Origin: Megaleporinus macrocephalus
Taxonomy: Eukaryota; Chordata; Actinopteri; Characiformes; Anostomidae
NCBI GenBank assembly: GCA_021613375.1
Contig: CM038710.1
Span: 29,945,763 to 30,009,762 of the forward strand
Length of the DNA stretch: 64,000 bases
Direction of reading: 5' to 3'
The translations under genes were made by a program, and so were the position numbers. Positions 11,217-24,800 of the stretch are shown in pieces (position 1 is the stretch's first letter; each line of letters begins with the position of its first letter). The notes under the pieces were generated by a model. That model ran no database searches, was not told where the DNA came from, and saw only the letters and a program-made list of their open reading frames with translations.

Positions 11217-11306
11217 ATTTAATTTAACTGAATGAAAGAAAGGTAAAGTAAAAAAGAATGCCATTCTTTTTTTACTTTACCTTTCTTTTATTCAGTGAAA
11301 TTAAAT
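11217..11306. repeat. Near-perfect 44 bp inverted repeat (hairpin)
   Basis: Left arm 11217-11260 and right arm 11262-11306 are reverse complements with about three differences and almost no loop; the centre is GAATG/CCATTC. (TAA)n on the left (11196-11218) and (TTA)n on the right (11345-11360) extend the symmetry. It lies about 650 bp upstream of the gls2 ATG. Could be a fold-back MITE or a recent palindrome. Confidence 0.8.
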
Positions 11307-11957
11307 AAACAGAGAAATATAATCTTTTTTTTTCTTATTTTACATTATTATTATTATTACGTATTATTGTGGACAAAGAAAATACTAGACAATTTGATTT
11401 CATATGTATTTGTTGAGACTTATAATCAACTATTTGCTTTCTGCTTTTTTCTGATGACAAGAAAAGGCAAATTTTGTACTAAAAACTAGTAGGAAATGGC
11501 CATTTTGAGTGGAAGTTAAATAAATGAAAGCTGGCCTTTGTAAATACTTTACGCAAGTCTGAAGAGTTTGAGGTTGCTCTTTAAGCACAGGTGTGGGTTC
11601 AGTAGTCTACAGTGAAGCTTCCCCTGAGCTCAGCTTGTTGGTATCGTGCTCAGGGACAGTAAAACTGTCACCTGTTGCCAACTTTGGGAGCTGATCGAGT
11701 CTCAGTGCGGCTGCTCATTGGCCCAGGCTTGCTGTAACTGCAACCACCTCCCCCACATTTCCCAACTCAATTTCCAGTTCGACCTCATGACAAGAGCTGC
11801 TGGTCACATTTGTCAACATTGCAGAACTGGTTGGTGACTGGAAGGTGCTGGAAAGAAGCATAAGGGGACAGCCAAGCGCTAGACAGTCCGCTAAGAAGTT
11901 TTATTCCAATAACTACAGGCATCTCTCATAAGCTTTTTATTGTATTATAGACCAGTG

Positions 11958-13405
11958 ATGCATTGTCTAAAGCATATAGGGACATCCAGTGTGGGAAGAC
12001 TGCTGGCTACACAAGCGGGAAAGTGGACGAGAGCTGGAGGCAACAGGGGACGTTTGGTTCAAAGGCAGCTTGTCCAGTTGCTACGGACTAGTGCAGCATC
12101 ACCCATACAGAACCCACGCCATCAACATGAGGTCCAGGACACAGATACAGAGGTGGAAAGGTAAACACAAAAACACTGGGGAGCTTCTTTAACTTTAATA
12201 GAATATGATGTTGCAATTTGTAGTGTAAACAGACTAAAATTCGATTTGATTGGCCATTACTACATTTCTGTTATGCACTTTTATAACTTTAGGATAACAC
12301 TGTTTGCATTATAATCTCTGTAACTGCTTAATAATACACCCCATGATGTAATAGGGCTGTGATTTAATGAGGAGCTAATCCTGAGGTTTATTATTGTCTA
12401 ATGTGCTAAAAATTACACTGTAAGTATTTAAGGAAAATGTCTGTATAATTAAATAGTAAAGACATGAACAACGTTGTTCAGAGTGGTTTGATGTGAAATG
12501 CTAAGTTTTAGAGAGTCAGAATTGTTCACACTGGTGGTGATAGGAACCCCCTCAGATATTACCCGATGTTCGTACCTGAAATGCTACAAATTCACTGCCT
12601 GGCACTATAAATGTTTTTTACAAGTGTTTGACCTAAAATACAGTTTTTAAAAACATTTATGGCCGGCAGGTACATGTGGAGCGCAGCAAGGAAAACTAGA
12701 ACCAAATGGAAATGCTTTTCAATACATTTAATTACCTGTAAAAACAGCTTTAACAGATATGTGTAGGTTTGGTGTTTTCTGTAGGTCTTTTTTTCAGATA
12801 GCAAATATCTATATTTGTGTTTTAGACATTGTTAACCCCTGGTTTCTATCACCACCACTGTAAAAGAGTCAAGTAAGTTTTTCTACAATGAGTTATTTCA
12901 TGTCAAAACAGTATGAATGACACTGATTACATCTCAATCATTGCATTATTTTACATTTTTGAAAAATCAGGAAAATTTTAATTAAATTTGTGGACAGTTG
13001 TAGTGTAATATATGTCCTTGTAGTGTAACATGTTATTAAATAAGTCATTATTTTTTTTTAGCAATAGGATTTAGATTATGGTGTAATGACTTTACTGAGT
13101 TGTGCTTTTCCTTCTGGTTTTGTAAGTAAAGGAACATTGACTGGGCTGGAAGATCTGCTGTTTTACACTATTACTCAAGGAGAGGAAAAGATTTCTGTGG
13201 CTCGCTTCATCAATGTAAGTACAACTGACAACGATCTGACACATTATGAAACACAGTGATTCACACGTTGTACTGGAGCTTAATGAGTACAGAGGCCACA
13301 GGTGATGGAACACATTCTGCTGTGAACACGATGTGTGCTGCTTCACATTCTCTAAACCTCTAAACGCACGCAAGCATGCACAGTGCAAAAGTCTTTGCCA
13401 CAAAA

Positions 13406-13455
<50 letters not shown>

Positions 13456-15783
13456 CATTCAGATACGCATTAAAAACTGTAAAGACAAAAGTAATTGATA
13501 TCTTGTGAGCTGGAACAATTATTATTATAATTTTTTCTCTGTAAACAACCACTTTTTTAATCCAATATACTCAGGTGCCTAAAACTTTGGCACAGTACTG
13601 CATATGTTCAGGATAGTTTTGTGTGCGTGTGTGTGGAAGTGTTAAGTTAAAGTCAGGGGCGTATAGGCAAGTGTGCATGCCACCCAGAAATAGACCCTCT
13701 GCTGCGTGATCTCACTCCAATCGACACACACACCCCCATACCCCCAACATTCATCCCTAAGAACATTTTTGGCCATGTGCTTGTGTTCTATTATTGAATT
13801 AACTTGGATGTAACTTCTTCACTGCTCTTAAGTTAAGTTCACTGCACATTAAGTTAGTTTTTCACCTTGTGTTTAAAAGCTAAAATAGAATACAAATAGA
13901 ATATAAAATAAAATACCAGATAGACTACTGTTTTAAAGCTTTGTTCAAAAGTTTGGAATCAGCAGTAAAACATTTGGAGTCAGCATTTAAAAAATGTGTA
14001 ATCGCCATGCACATCTTTTAAAATTAGGTTTGTGACTTTTAGAATTTGTGTGGAAAGTGGTTTTAGAATTAAGTTCGGAAGCAGAGTTTATATGTTTGAT
14101 AAATCGGTCATGAGTTTGGAATTGTTCAGCATTTTTTTATCAGTGTTCAAAAGTTTTTAATCACTGTTTAAAATTTGGTATCAGCAGCCAAACCTTTTTA
14201 TTTGGTGTTAAAACATTTGTAATTGAAGTTGTAATATTTAGATAAATTACTTGGAAGTTGTAAACATTTCAAATAAATTAACAAAAAATCATGAACATGA
14301 CACTTTTATCTTTGTTGGTAATAATAGTAGTACATAAGTGCGTTTCCTCACTATTTTGCTGTTACAAAACTCACATCTGTCTCAACAGTATATTGATTAT
14401 TTGAAAAGCCATCAGAGTGAGCATTGGCACATACTACACCTAGAAGTCTCATGAGTACTTCAGCAAAGTGGCCCATTAAAAAATCTTTTACACAGTAAGA
14501 CAAGCAAGCCAACTATTCAGCGGTCACTTTTAGACATCAAGTCGTCTCTTGTGCTCTTAAATGTTGTGTGCATTCGTCATGAGGATCATTTTATGCATGT
14601 TTGTGTGTTTTCAGGCACTGAGGAGCACAGGGTTGTTGACCTCCGACCCTCGACTCAGGGACTGCATGCATCAGCTTCACCAGGCAGTGTACGAGTCTGC
14701 TGGTACAGCAATGATGGATCAGGAACTCTTCAGAAAGTATGCGGGCTTGTGTCTGTTTAGAAATGTATATGTAGGGAATGCATAATATAATGTTTGATTA
14801 GTGTTATTGTGATCTACTGATGTGATCTAGCCCTCTAACCTCAGTGCAATGAGCATCCTGACCAATCACAGTTCTGCTTGGATTTGAAATAACAGAAACA
14901 ATGAAATGTTAATGAAGTCATTCAGAATGATTTACTGTCAAATAGGGCATTACAGAGAAAATTCAGATTACTTTCCAGTGGTGGCATTAGGGACCAGTTG
15001 ATGTCAAAGCAAATAACATGTATTGTCCAAAAATGCTAGTGAGCCAAACAGACGTCTTTGAAGTTTTTATATGTGAAGTTACATATAAAAATATTGGCAA
15101 ATCTGAACAAACAAATCTTTACTTTGGGGGAAGAAGTAGCACTGCTCCAACGGTGTTTTCTAACCTCTTGTCAATCATGTTGAAGCTTCTGGTCCCAGTT
15201 AGAACAAGTAGCTTAAGAAAGTAAGTGTAATGCAATAATGGTGGAGGCTCTCGGCAAGCGACCATAATCAACACAAACAAAAGAACCACTATATCTAGAA
15301 TTAAAACAAGAGTTAACATTAGCGCTGTTTTCCATTACTGGAGACGCTCTTGGAGAGTAAAGGGATAAAGCATGGTGCTGAACTTGTTTGAGAACATTGC
15401 TTCCAGACTGGTAAGAACTAAAGGGAGGGTGGAGGAACTGTGTATTTGCTAGTGATATGTTGACAGGCTTACAAATTGTTCTTTAATTGAATCATTTGAA
15501 TCATTTACTTCTGTAAATCTGTAGTTTAAGTTCTACTTCAAAAGTGACCTTTTGGGTCAATGTCATAAAGTTCCTTGAAAAAAAGAAAAAAAAGAGAGAA
15601 CTTATTTGTCATCATTCCCTGATCTTCAGGAAATTTGAATGATATAAGTTTCTCTTGATATTTAATCGAGGTAAATGTGTTCAGGTAACAGGATTGAGTG
15701 TACCAAAATATACATATTCTGAACCGATATAAGATGAAAAAGGACATTTTAAGTAACATGACTTTTGAAGTGTTTTAAAGAAT

Positions 15784-15835
<52 letters not shown>

Positions 15836-18800
15836 GTGGAGATTAATTTATTTTAGAAGTGTATATGAAAAACCTGTATATTAACAACTTGTATATTAAA
15901 GGTGAAGAACAGATATACTGGGCTGGGAGATGCAAATTGCTGTAGATTCTAGTAGGTTGTAAATGTATTAAACGGTTAAAAGTTTTTTTTATCTAAAACC
16001 GACATACAGGTTGTGCTGAAGGACACTATTTGCATGTTTAAATAGTCTATTACCTTTATATTAAACACATATTATGAATGGGACACAAATGACAGCCCCT
16101 TTGTGGAAACAACCTTTAAACAATTAAAAATCGGAGGGTGCTGCACCGCCCTCAGTACACTAACTTCCCCACATCAACTTAGCATGATTTTTCATATATT
16201 AGGTCACAGTTATTCAGAAGCAGAAATACAATAATGGTTACTAAAAATTAACATGAGAAGTTCTATTACACGCAGCTGTTGTCATGCTCGCCCACACACC
16301 TGCACACACACAAACACGTACACCTCATGTCAGAAGTATAAATACACTGCGTCATATGATGTGCACACAGTCCCACACGCATTGAATCATCTTGTTTTGC
16401 ATGTATTTGTGTGTGTGTGTTTTTGGCGAACAGTCATATGGGTCGTAGTTGAGCCATGTTAAATTGTAATGGGATGCTTGCTCTCTCCACTGAGCCCACA
16501 GGGGTAATAAAATATTGCCGTAAGTGTTATGTAACAGGGAGCACCACTTTAGCCATGAACTCTTCAGGTCAGGTTCACAGATGGAGATTAAATCAAACCT
16601 GAATTACATTTTCTACATGCTGAATAGGCACTGGGAATGTTGTGTAATCTCTGACTAGGCTTGATGGAATTGTCACTTTTTATTAGGTAGTCACAGTGAA
16701 ATCTGTTTTATCACAGTTTCAGTTCAAATGCAAACATGGGCATTCAATTTACCGGCTGATATGACATGCGTCGTCTTAGTTTATATGTGCAGTGCTGATA
16801 ATGGTACTGTTTTGCCTTACAACACCCTGCGTATGCCTCTCACTCATTAATATTTTAAGCCAAATCTCTATATCTCTAACAATATTTCTGAAACAATGTA
16901 TCATGTATCAGGTATTTGAAACTATTTAGCATAAAAGCTTTCACTGACGTAGCTATTAGCTATTCAGACACCTGGTTCCTATCACCACCAGTGTAAACAT
17001 CAGCGATCAGACCAATATGAATTACTTTCTTTAAATCCTAATGATTTAATTATGCACAGAATGTTCACTTAAATTATTATTACATACAGAACTGTACAAA
17101 AGTCTTTTAAAAGTCATTTAATTGGGCAATAAACAAGGTCGCTGTTAGAATTTTTACTTAACAAATACAAAGGAAATTCAGTAAATACATAACAAACACA
17201 AATAACATTAATACAATAAATAGTGATTTTGTGTTAACCAGTGTGTTCAATTAACAATTTCCAAACCTTTCATTGGGCCAGCTCAGTATTAACAGTTATC
17301 CTCTATTACCTGATTTGGCTATTCAAAGCTTCATTAAATTAAATCAGGGTTGCTGCTATTGGAATTTATTTATGATATTTTTATGATTCCATGCCTTGAG
17401 TTCCTTCAACTAGCTCACAAGATATCAACTACTATTTTAGGAACAGTACATGCTTAACACTACAAGTTTAAAAATATATGTCTTATTGCAGATCTGTGGG
17501 CAACAATATAGTGCTGCTAACTCAAGCTTTCCAGAAGAGGTTCATTATCCCAGATTTCGTGACTTTTGCAGCCAATATCGACCAGCTGTACTACAACGCA
17601 CAAACCCTGCAAGAAGGCAAGGTGAGCTCACAATGAAAATGCTTATAGTAATCTTATATCAACTCTCTTTCTTCTCTCTCTCTCTCTCTCTCTCTCTCTT
17701 ATACATGTGACAAGTAAGCTTACTGTGGCTCTGTGTGTCTATCTTTCTGTGTGTCAACTCACAGGTGTCAGACTACATCCCTCAACTGGCTAAATTCAGT
17801 CCTGACCTATGGGGTGTGTCTTTGTGTACAGTCGACGGTCAGAGGTGCTATAAAATATTATTGTTTGTACACGTCATTGCTACATCTATGTCTGCTATCT
17901 GTTTGACGCTTAGACTCTATCTATATCTCTCGCTCTCTGTTTCTCTCTCTCTCTCTGTAGACACTCTGTGGGAGACATGCAGGTGCCGTTCTGTTTGCAG
18001 TCTTGTGTGAAGCCACTTGAATATGCTCTGGCTATTAATGAGTTGGGGACTGAACATGTGCATAAGTATGTTGGAAAAGAGCCCAGCGGCCTCAAATTTA
18101 ACAAATTGAGTCTAAACGAAGCTGGTAAGAAACTGACCTTTCACTTCTGTACACTACCATTAAAATGCTTCTAGAACTTTAAAACAATGTTTTAACATCA
18201 TAGTTTATTTCAAAACCCCAAAAACCCATGTAGTTACTGTAAAAAGCTTGGGGCTTTATTAAGTGTTTAGAAATAATACAATCAACAAGCCATAAAGAAA
18301 TAGAGGTGATTATAATGAAACATTTTAGCCTAGGGACTTTTATCTGATTAAAAAAAATAATTTACTTATTAAGGCACTTTTTTTAAACCAGTAATTTATA
18401 GGGAAAAGGATATGGTAACACATAATCCTCATAATAAGAACTTTGGACATTTCCATGGTAGATAGGAAGACTGATTATCAGACCATTGCTGATACTGCCA
18501 AACATGCCTCCAGCAGTGCAGTCTAGTTTCTAAATACAGTCTGATATCATTTATTTCCTCAGTGGGAACAGTGCATCCATGCTCAATAAACTCTTACTTA
18601 TGTAACCCAGCAGCTGGAAGCACTGGTCTTTATATTGACTGCATTTGTTAAGTGTGTGTTTGAATTATAAGCACTTGTGTATTTATATAATTGTGTAATT
18701 GTGTATTTTTCTTATCAGACAAGCCTCATAACCCCATGGTGAACGCAGGGGCCATCGTCATCAGCTCACTTCTGAAGGTGAGAACAATGTTGCTGTATGT

Positions 18801-21800
18801 GCAAAGTCCACAGCGCACACACACAAACAGAATAAGTAGGGCCACAAAGAGCACAGGTACTGCTGCACAGTTATTAATGCATCACATTTTCAGTGCATAT
18901 CACCCCACAGCTCTGTGCACTGTGATACAGAGTTGGAATTTAAAGGAAATACTGGGAAAATGTATTCAGAATACAGAAATTGTATATATTAGGCCCAAGC
19001 TATTATTCAGAGTACAAAACAAAATTTGTGGATAGCTAAATAAAGAACACTAAGGCTTGTTTATTAACTAGCAAACACACTGGACTGTAAAGGAAACTCA
19101 CAACATGGATACATGACATACACTATTAAAGGTGACTGATAAATCAATGTGATGGTCCAGTTATTTATCTCAGTGTTATTGAGCTCTTTCGAGAGATGAC
19201 CCAGCTGAAGAGTCTTCTGAGGATTGGACATGTTTACCAGTCATGAACTTAGCATTGATGTTGTACTGGAGTAATTCATATGTTTTTTGGCATAAAATAC
19301 ATACCTAAAAATCACATGGCTACCGACTTTTTGCAAAATTGTTTGTAGGATATGGCTAATGGTTTGTAGGAAATATGATTACATTAATAATAATATCAAA
19401 TTCATTTATTTTCACTTAAGTTGTAGTTTAAAAAGAGGGAGAATGCAAAATTACATAACTATATAGATTTTATGTAAGTCCCCTGGAGCACTTATCAATA
19501 AAAGCTCTTTCCCAGGTGCCTTATCAGGATGTATTATAATTATTATAATGGAAATATTACTTACTGATTGTAATGTATTTGGCATGCAGACAACTTTAGT
19601 AGTAGCTTGTGTTTGTGTGTAAAACTGTTAACACAAGTTAAGAATTATGTTTTCTTACATTTGTGTATATTGTGTCGTTGTTTTTTTAAAAACTGGGGAA
19701 AATTGATTAGGGGAGCACTTCCTTCTTAGCCTGCTGTTTGGCTTGAAAGTGCCAATAGGGTCACGGTTCAGGGCTTCAACTTTTTTCAACTTCAACTTGC
19801 ATTTACAACCATGATTGCAACAGTTGTTGGGAGTAAGAAAGGGGGTCGTAGAAACAGCCCAGGTAGACAGGTGGTGTAAGAAGCATTACTGGGAGGAGTG
19901 GGGGGTGGATGGGACAAAATAATGCAAACACAACTTAATGTTCTCATACTCATTGGCCATTTTGGCAGTGCTTTTTAACACTTTGTAGGCTTACAGTTAC
20001 TGACTGTACCTTATCTGTTGCAGAGAAAGACAAAAGACAGAGACAAAGAGACTAAATTAATTAAATAAGTTAGACAAGTAGTTATGTTAATATTAGTTAT
20101 TAGTCATAATATATTATTGATATTATCTACCATGGTCCAAAGATGATAGAGGTCATACGCTTTAGTAATACTACAGGAATTCCTCCTAGACCCCAGGAAA
20201 AGCCATACCCACTATTCAGACATTTAGTTTACTACAAGATAATACACGAGTACTAGAGTGAGACAGAAATACAGTAATATTATATAGAGATAAAAGTATT
20301 ATATATTATAGTGGTATGACACAACACAAAATACAGCATCTAATAGTTGATAGTTTGCAGTTAGTGTTAATGTAGTTCTTTTTTTCTAGGGGAGAGAAAG
20401 GCTTCTTAGATAGGGCCTTGGTTATTTTTATGTTTTAATGGCATACATAGCTTCAATTTCAGTATTCTAATCTCATATAGCAACATAAGTGAGACAGCTC
20501 AAATAGCAAAGATGGCACTTTTGCAAGAGTCATGCTGTTACATAAGTGATAACAGAACATGGGCTCACATGATGGACTCAGGAGTATTTTTAAGACCTAC
20601 GCATTCCCCAGCCGGACCTTGTACTGCCTTGACCTTTTACTGCACCAGGTGCCCCCTTGCTCTTCACGGAAAGCTGCATCTTAACTCCACTTTTTACGAC
20701 CCAGCCATGACGCTGATTGGAAACCAAATCAGTGGAGCAGTGTGTTCCAACTGGCATATGGACACACACACCTGTGTGGTATACTTGGAGTTTTTTAGAA
20801 AAGGGGGTGGCCTGTCCTGACTGGGTCAACAGCCAGACCATGAAGTGCAAAGATCAGCATTAGCAATTCTGTCCAACAGTTGCATCACTGTACAGACTGA
20901 AATGGCAGTTGCTGTTGTCGTGGTTGTACTGGTGGTGTTACTTTTGACTTTGACAAGGCAACAAAAAAATACCACATAACATATTCATACTTATTAGCCA
21001 TTTTATCCAAAACACAAACTATTTACGTACACTTGTTGGTTAACGGTTACTGGCTATAGCCAATCTGTTTGCTGCTAATTTCATCAATGGAAAGGGACCA
21101 CCGTGCGACTACTGCATTGACTTCAACATAGTATGGTGGTAGTAATGGCATGTTACGAGTTTGATTTAGTGATACAAATCTATCAGGCAAAGCAGTGTTT
21201 GTGGGATGTACATTTATTGACCACTATGTTAGATGCTACTTCATAGGTCTTTAATTGAAGACTATAGTTTATATTTTTTCATGTTCCATTTGTGAGTCAT
21301 CCCCTCAGCCATTTGGAGAAAAGTCCACTACTCAAATAATATCTGGCCAGTGTTGGTCCAATGGTGGGCCTATTCTGTTGATAGGTTAAAGAGGGCTGAT
21401 AAACTGGGCAGCCACATATGGGCCACAGTGAATAGTTGTGTACCTACAAAGTGCACGTACAATCGTTTGCAAACATTGGCATACATTGGTTTAAATTGCA
21501 TGTTTTGTTGATCTTGAAAATAAGTTCACAGCCTCAACAGACAAACTTAAATTATGGCTAATAATAATTTTCTGCCTTTTATTTATTTGCTTTGGGGAAA
21601 AAGTACAATATAGAGTGTGCCATAATGTTTGCACAGGTCACATTTTATGCTTTCTTATTTGACAATATGTTTAATAAGTTCTGTGTTAAAAGATGCAGAT
21701 GTTTGCTCTCCACAGAGGATGTGTTTATACAACCCAACATGTAATTTGGCAAGAGGTGTACAAGTGTGTGCATAGAACTGTATGTGGTAGATATTACTGA

Positions 21801-24800
21801 TACATTAGCCAATCAGCATGATTTGTCACCTGTATTCTATAGCTCATTTACACATGTGCACACTGCCACCCTGTGTCAGAATGACATACTATGGTGTGCC
21901 ACACAAACAACTTTGCAGTGTTGTAAGCAACTCCCAGTACAAACACTAGCTGTTCAGAAGCTAAGAAACAATAAATGTCCATCTTTTTTCTGTGTGGAAG
22001 ACTAAATAACATCTATCTCTCCATTTTTCTGTTTTTTTAGCCTGAATTAAAAAAGGCAGAGAAATTTGATTATGTAAGTATAACCCCTGTGTAGTTTATA
22101 ATCTATCATCATCATCAACATCGTCTATTTGTTTATGATGTATTATCCACTGGTTTCCTGAATGTTTCATCCTGTCTCATAGATGATGGACTATGTGAAA
22201 AGAATGGCAGGTGGAGAGTATGTGGGCTTCAGCAATGCCATGTAAGATACTTTACTTTTTTAGTGAGATAGATTTTTGTCAATGGACATACTTTACTGTG
22301 CAAAAGTTGAGAGACAGTCCTCCTTTTATTTAATTTCCAGTTAAAATGGCCAATAATAACTGTCTCGAGATATTTCTTAACAGATTAATCCACAAGCAAT
22401 TTTTATGAACAAGGGATGTCTAAAAAACATCTCAATGCTATGGGTCTAAAAGGAAGCATGGCTTTTAAAAACCTGTTACTGAGAAAAGAAACTGGATCAT
22501 AGAAGAAAAGTTGCACATCAAGCAAAGTAGCTGCTGATGTTTTTTTTAGAGAACAATTGACTGACCACCCCAGGAGCCAGACCCCAACATCACTAAATGT
22601 GCTTGAGGTTATGTGGATCGTGAGAAACATAAAGTGCAACCAACTTCTAGGGCTGAACTTTGAAGGTGTGGAAAAATATCTGTGCAGATTTCATCTGAGC
22701 TGTGTTAAAAGCTAATTCTGAAAATAACTGAAAGTGTAAGTTGTTGAGGTTTTTGTGTAATTTTATGTAAACTATTTCAAATATGTATTTTAAAAATCCA
22801 ATGTTTTAATGCAGAAAATGAATAACTAGTAATGGCCATTTTAACAGGATTTAATTTAATAAGTGATGGACTCTTAATTAAGTAAGCGGGTGACTTTGCA
22901 CAGCATTTCATTGGTTATTTAATTCACTGTTTTTATCTCATAGGTTTCAATCAGAAAAAGAGACAGGCAATAGGAACTTCGCAATTGGTTATTATCTCAA
23001 GGAGAAAAAAGTTGGTATAGTATATTTTTCTAGCACAAGACAATAGATGTATCCATAGTATTCACTTTTACTTACTATCTGCTCTCCATTTGTCTGCCTT
23101 CTGCAGTGTTTTCCCCCCGGAGCAGACATGATAGCAGCACTTGACTTCTACTTTCAGGTGAGGGGACTTTTTATAGGAATAAAATCAAACAAGACAATTG
23201 AGAAATAAATGTTCCTGTTCCTTCTGCTAACCGACTGGTGTGTCTCCCTGTAGTTGTGCTCCATTGAGGTGACATGTGAGTCAGGCAGTGTCATGGCTGC
23301 CACTCTGGCTAATGGAGGGATCTGTCCAATCACAGGCGAGCGTGTGCTGAGTGCGGAGGCCGTGAGAAACACTCTTAGCCTCATGCACTCCTGCGGCATG
23401 TACGACTTCTCTGGCCAGTTCGCCTTCCATGTAAGTTTTCGGAAAGATACATCTTAATACAGCTTCAAATAACAAACTTTTCATTAAACAGAAATCTTCA
23501 GTATGATGGACGGAAGTGAAAGGCTGTATGTAGTAAAACACACAAGCTAAAACTGATAGTTATCTAATTTGTATGAAGGTTTAGTATATCACATATCACA
23601 TTCATTTAAAGCTGTAAAGTTGAATTAGGTCACGGTATCTAACATCTTTATTACATCGACAACAGACTAACCAGCCCCTTCCAGTTCTTAAGCCTCTTTC
23701 TATTTCACAGCGCAGTAACTGCTAGCGCTTAAGTCCTGTTAAACCCAACAGGTTTTATGTATGGCTTTACAGATCAGACAGCCATGTGTGATAATTTTAT
23801 GTCTTGCTCTCACCTCTAGGTGGGTCTGCCTGCTAAATCAGGAGTATCCGGTGCTGTGCTTTTGGTGGTTCCTAATATCATGGGCGTGATGTGCTGGTCT
23901 CCACCCCTTGACCGTGTGGGCAACAGTATGCGAGGCATCCACTTCTGTCAGGTACAGACAGATTTACACATGCATAGTCACACACTCGGCTTTGATACTG
24001 AGTACATGGTTAACACACCACACCTCACTTCCTCAGGAGCTGGTTTCTCACTTTAACTTCCACAACTACGACAACCTGAGACACTTTGCCAAGAAGCTGG
24101 ACCCTCGCAGACAGGCTGGCCATGAGAGGGTAATACTCGCATGAGTGACAAACAGTCACAAACTGTTTTTCTGTATTCTCTATTGTGCTCACTTTAATAC
24201 TTCTGCATTAGTTTGCTTGAAATAAAGTAGAACTGCTTGCAGTGACAGTCACATGAAATATCACTCTGAAATATTAGTTTCTGAGCAGCACATGAAACTG
24301 TAATTTACATTTCAGAATCTGAATAGATATGTATTTTTTAACAGAACAAGGCTGTAATTGAGCTGATGTTTGCTGCATACAGTGGAGATGTTTCAGCACT
24401 GAGGAGGTAAAAGAAAGCATTCCTTTCCATTTCTTTCTTTGTGTTTCACTAAAGCTCATGTGACTTAGACTTGAGATTAATCTTAGGCTTAATCTAAATC
24501 TAGAGTTATAGATTAAGGTTCAAATAAAGATAAGTTACACATTCTCTAGAGAGTACGCATCTAGATACTTTAATACATTGTTACTGTTATTTTCTGGTCT
24601 GTATGGCACATTCTCTATTTTATGTTTTCATTTTGTTATGCTTAACATTGTTGGGCATCGAAACAAAACCATTTCTATTTGTTCATTTGTTGTAGAAATG
24701 TTTTTAAATGGTGAAAAAAGGGTGTTGAGGTCTTGTTATGTCAACAGCGTATTACTCGTCACTGATTATCATTCAATATTTTCAGGTTCGCTTTGTCAGC

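Larger units (their letters stand above)
1930..11900. other. Intergenic region between col2a1 promoter and gls2
   Basis: About 10 kb of AT-rich DNA with no recognisable exon on either strand. Contents: tRNA-like pseudogene (3358-3420), GT tract (4665-5065), (CT)n at 7239-7271, degraded Tc1-like element (8216-8626), (AAT)n at 9130-9168, fold-back fragments with AGAACC/GGTTCT motifs near 5550-5610, 6215-6250 and 9785-9930, a long hairpin (11217-11306), and hAT-like fragments with TTTGAAAAC/GCCCAAACTG motifs near 6140-6215 and 9960. A GC-richer island lies at about 7700-8050. Confidence 0.6.
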
